From Vombatus ursinus (taxonomy: Eukaryota; Chordata; Mammalia; Diprotodontia; Vombatidae), in NCBI RefSeq assembly GCF_900497805.2, contig NW_020954615.1, positions 9,872,634 through 9,936,633 on the forward strand: a stretch of 64,000 nt of DNA. The letters are read 5' to 3'. The notes beneath the pieces were generated by a model, which ran no database searches, was not told where the DNA came from, and saw only the letters and a program-made list of their open reading frames with translations. Shown one piece after another: positions 63,551 through 64,000 of the stretch; the first letter of the stretch is position 1, and every line of letters begins with the position of its first letter. Both the position numbers and the translations under genes were made by a program.

Positions 63551-64000
63551 ACTTTAACATGCAAGGTAGAAAATGTATAGGTGCAGATGTGCCTTTTATT
63601 TCTATCTTAGAAAAGAAAGGAAGCTATCTGACCAGCATCCTTCCTTGTTTCCATCGTCAGGGCAAAGTATCTCACCTAGGGACTGAGGAAGAAATTGATT
63701 CCTCAGAGTTCTCAAGGTCCTGTTCCCCACAGGTAAATGCTACATAAACATGGAGAATTCACATTATACCTTCAAGTTAGGTAGGAAAAATGAAGCAAAT
63801 ACTATTTTTGAAGGGATATAGTGGGAGTCAGACCTTATGGTACTTTATGCATTTTTAATAGAAAGTCATGCATCTACTCATTTATGTATAGTGTGGTCTT
63901 GGTCTCTTATCTCTGAAGTTAAAAAGAGTACAGAAGCATTTGGGTAACTTTGGTCTGCTCTTCTATTCCACTCAAAATGTTAAAAAAAAGAAGCAGAAAA
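63551..64000. other. Unassigned sequence
   Basis: About 450 bp to the window edge without recognised gene or repeat. Confidence 0.35.

Noticed and set aside
1-64000. tRNA genes inside SINE heads
   Set aside because: The heads are tRNA-like only in part and lack a complete cloverleaf; they are SINE promoters, not tRNA genes.

Overview
This window reads as a gene-free, repeat-built stretch of a marsupial (metatherian) nuclear genome. The main evidence is a dense set of CORE-type SINEs with the marsupial tRNA-like head (GGCAGCTAGGTGG). There are also BovB/RTE-type and L1 LINE copies, very many old L2, L3/CR1 and MIR copies, CpG-poor AT-rich sequence, and many long microsatellites. I cannot fix the species. 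I found no protein-coding exon, tRNA or rRNA. The longer open frames are explained by simple repeats (CT, GGAA, GAGACA tracts) or by decayed transposon coding sequence.

Layout: 0.1-6 kb holds MIRs, an L2 broken by two SINEs, and the first polypurine tract. 6-20 kb holds MIRs, microsatellites, two facing poly(A)-tailed SINEs at 11.8-12.2 kb, several repeat-free islands and an ~80-bp mariner-type MITE at 19.75 kb. 20-29 kb holds L2 copies, a BovB-like RTE inserted in an L2 with an 11-bp target-site duplication (24.31-24.99 kb), and an L1 inserted in another L2 (27.57-28.96 kb). 29.4-29.9 kb is a solo LTR with an exact 4-bp duplication. 30.7-33.5 kb holds a LINE C-terminus (called family X here), a Tc1/mariner transposase fossil and an unexplained ~95-bp direct repeat. 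34-38 kb is an L2/MIR/SINE mosaic and a 430-bp polypurine tract. 39-48 kb holds an L1 end, quiet islands, a hAT-type MITE inside a MIR, L2s and SINEs. 50-54 kb contains two more family X insertions in L2 tails. 55-64 kb is L2, L3, MIR and microsatellite, closing with a SINE that splits a MIR.

The interesting biology is the transposon stratigraphy. Nested insertions with readable target-site duplications give a relative order: L2/MIR oldest, then family X, RTE and MITEs, then poly(A)-tailed SINEs. SINEs with the same head carry two different tails, one matching the BovB-like RTE present here and one a plain poly(A). Most family X copies in the window sit inside L2 elements, three of them near the L2 3' end. 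Family names come from recall of motifs, not from a database search, so boundaries are approximate unless a duplication is given.
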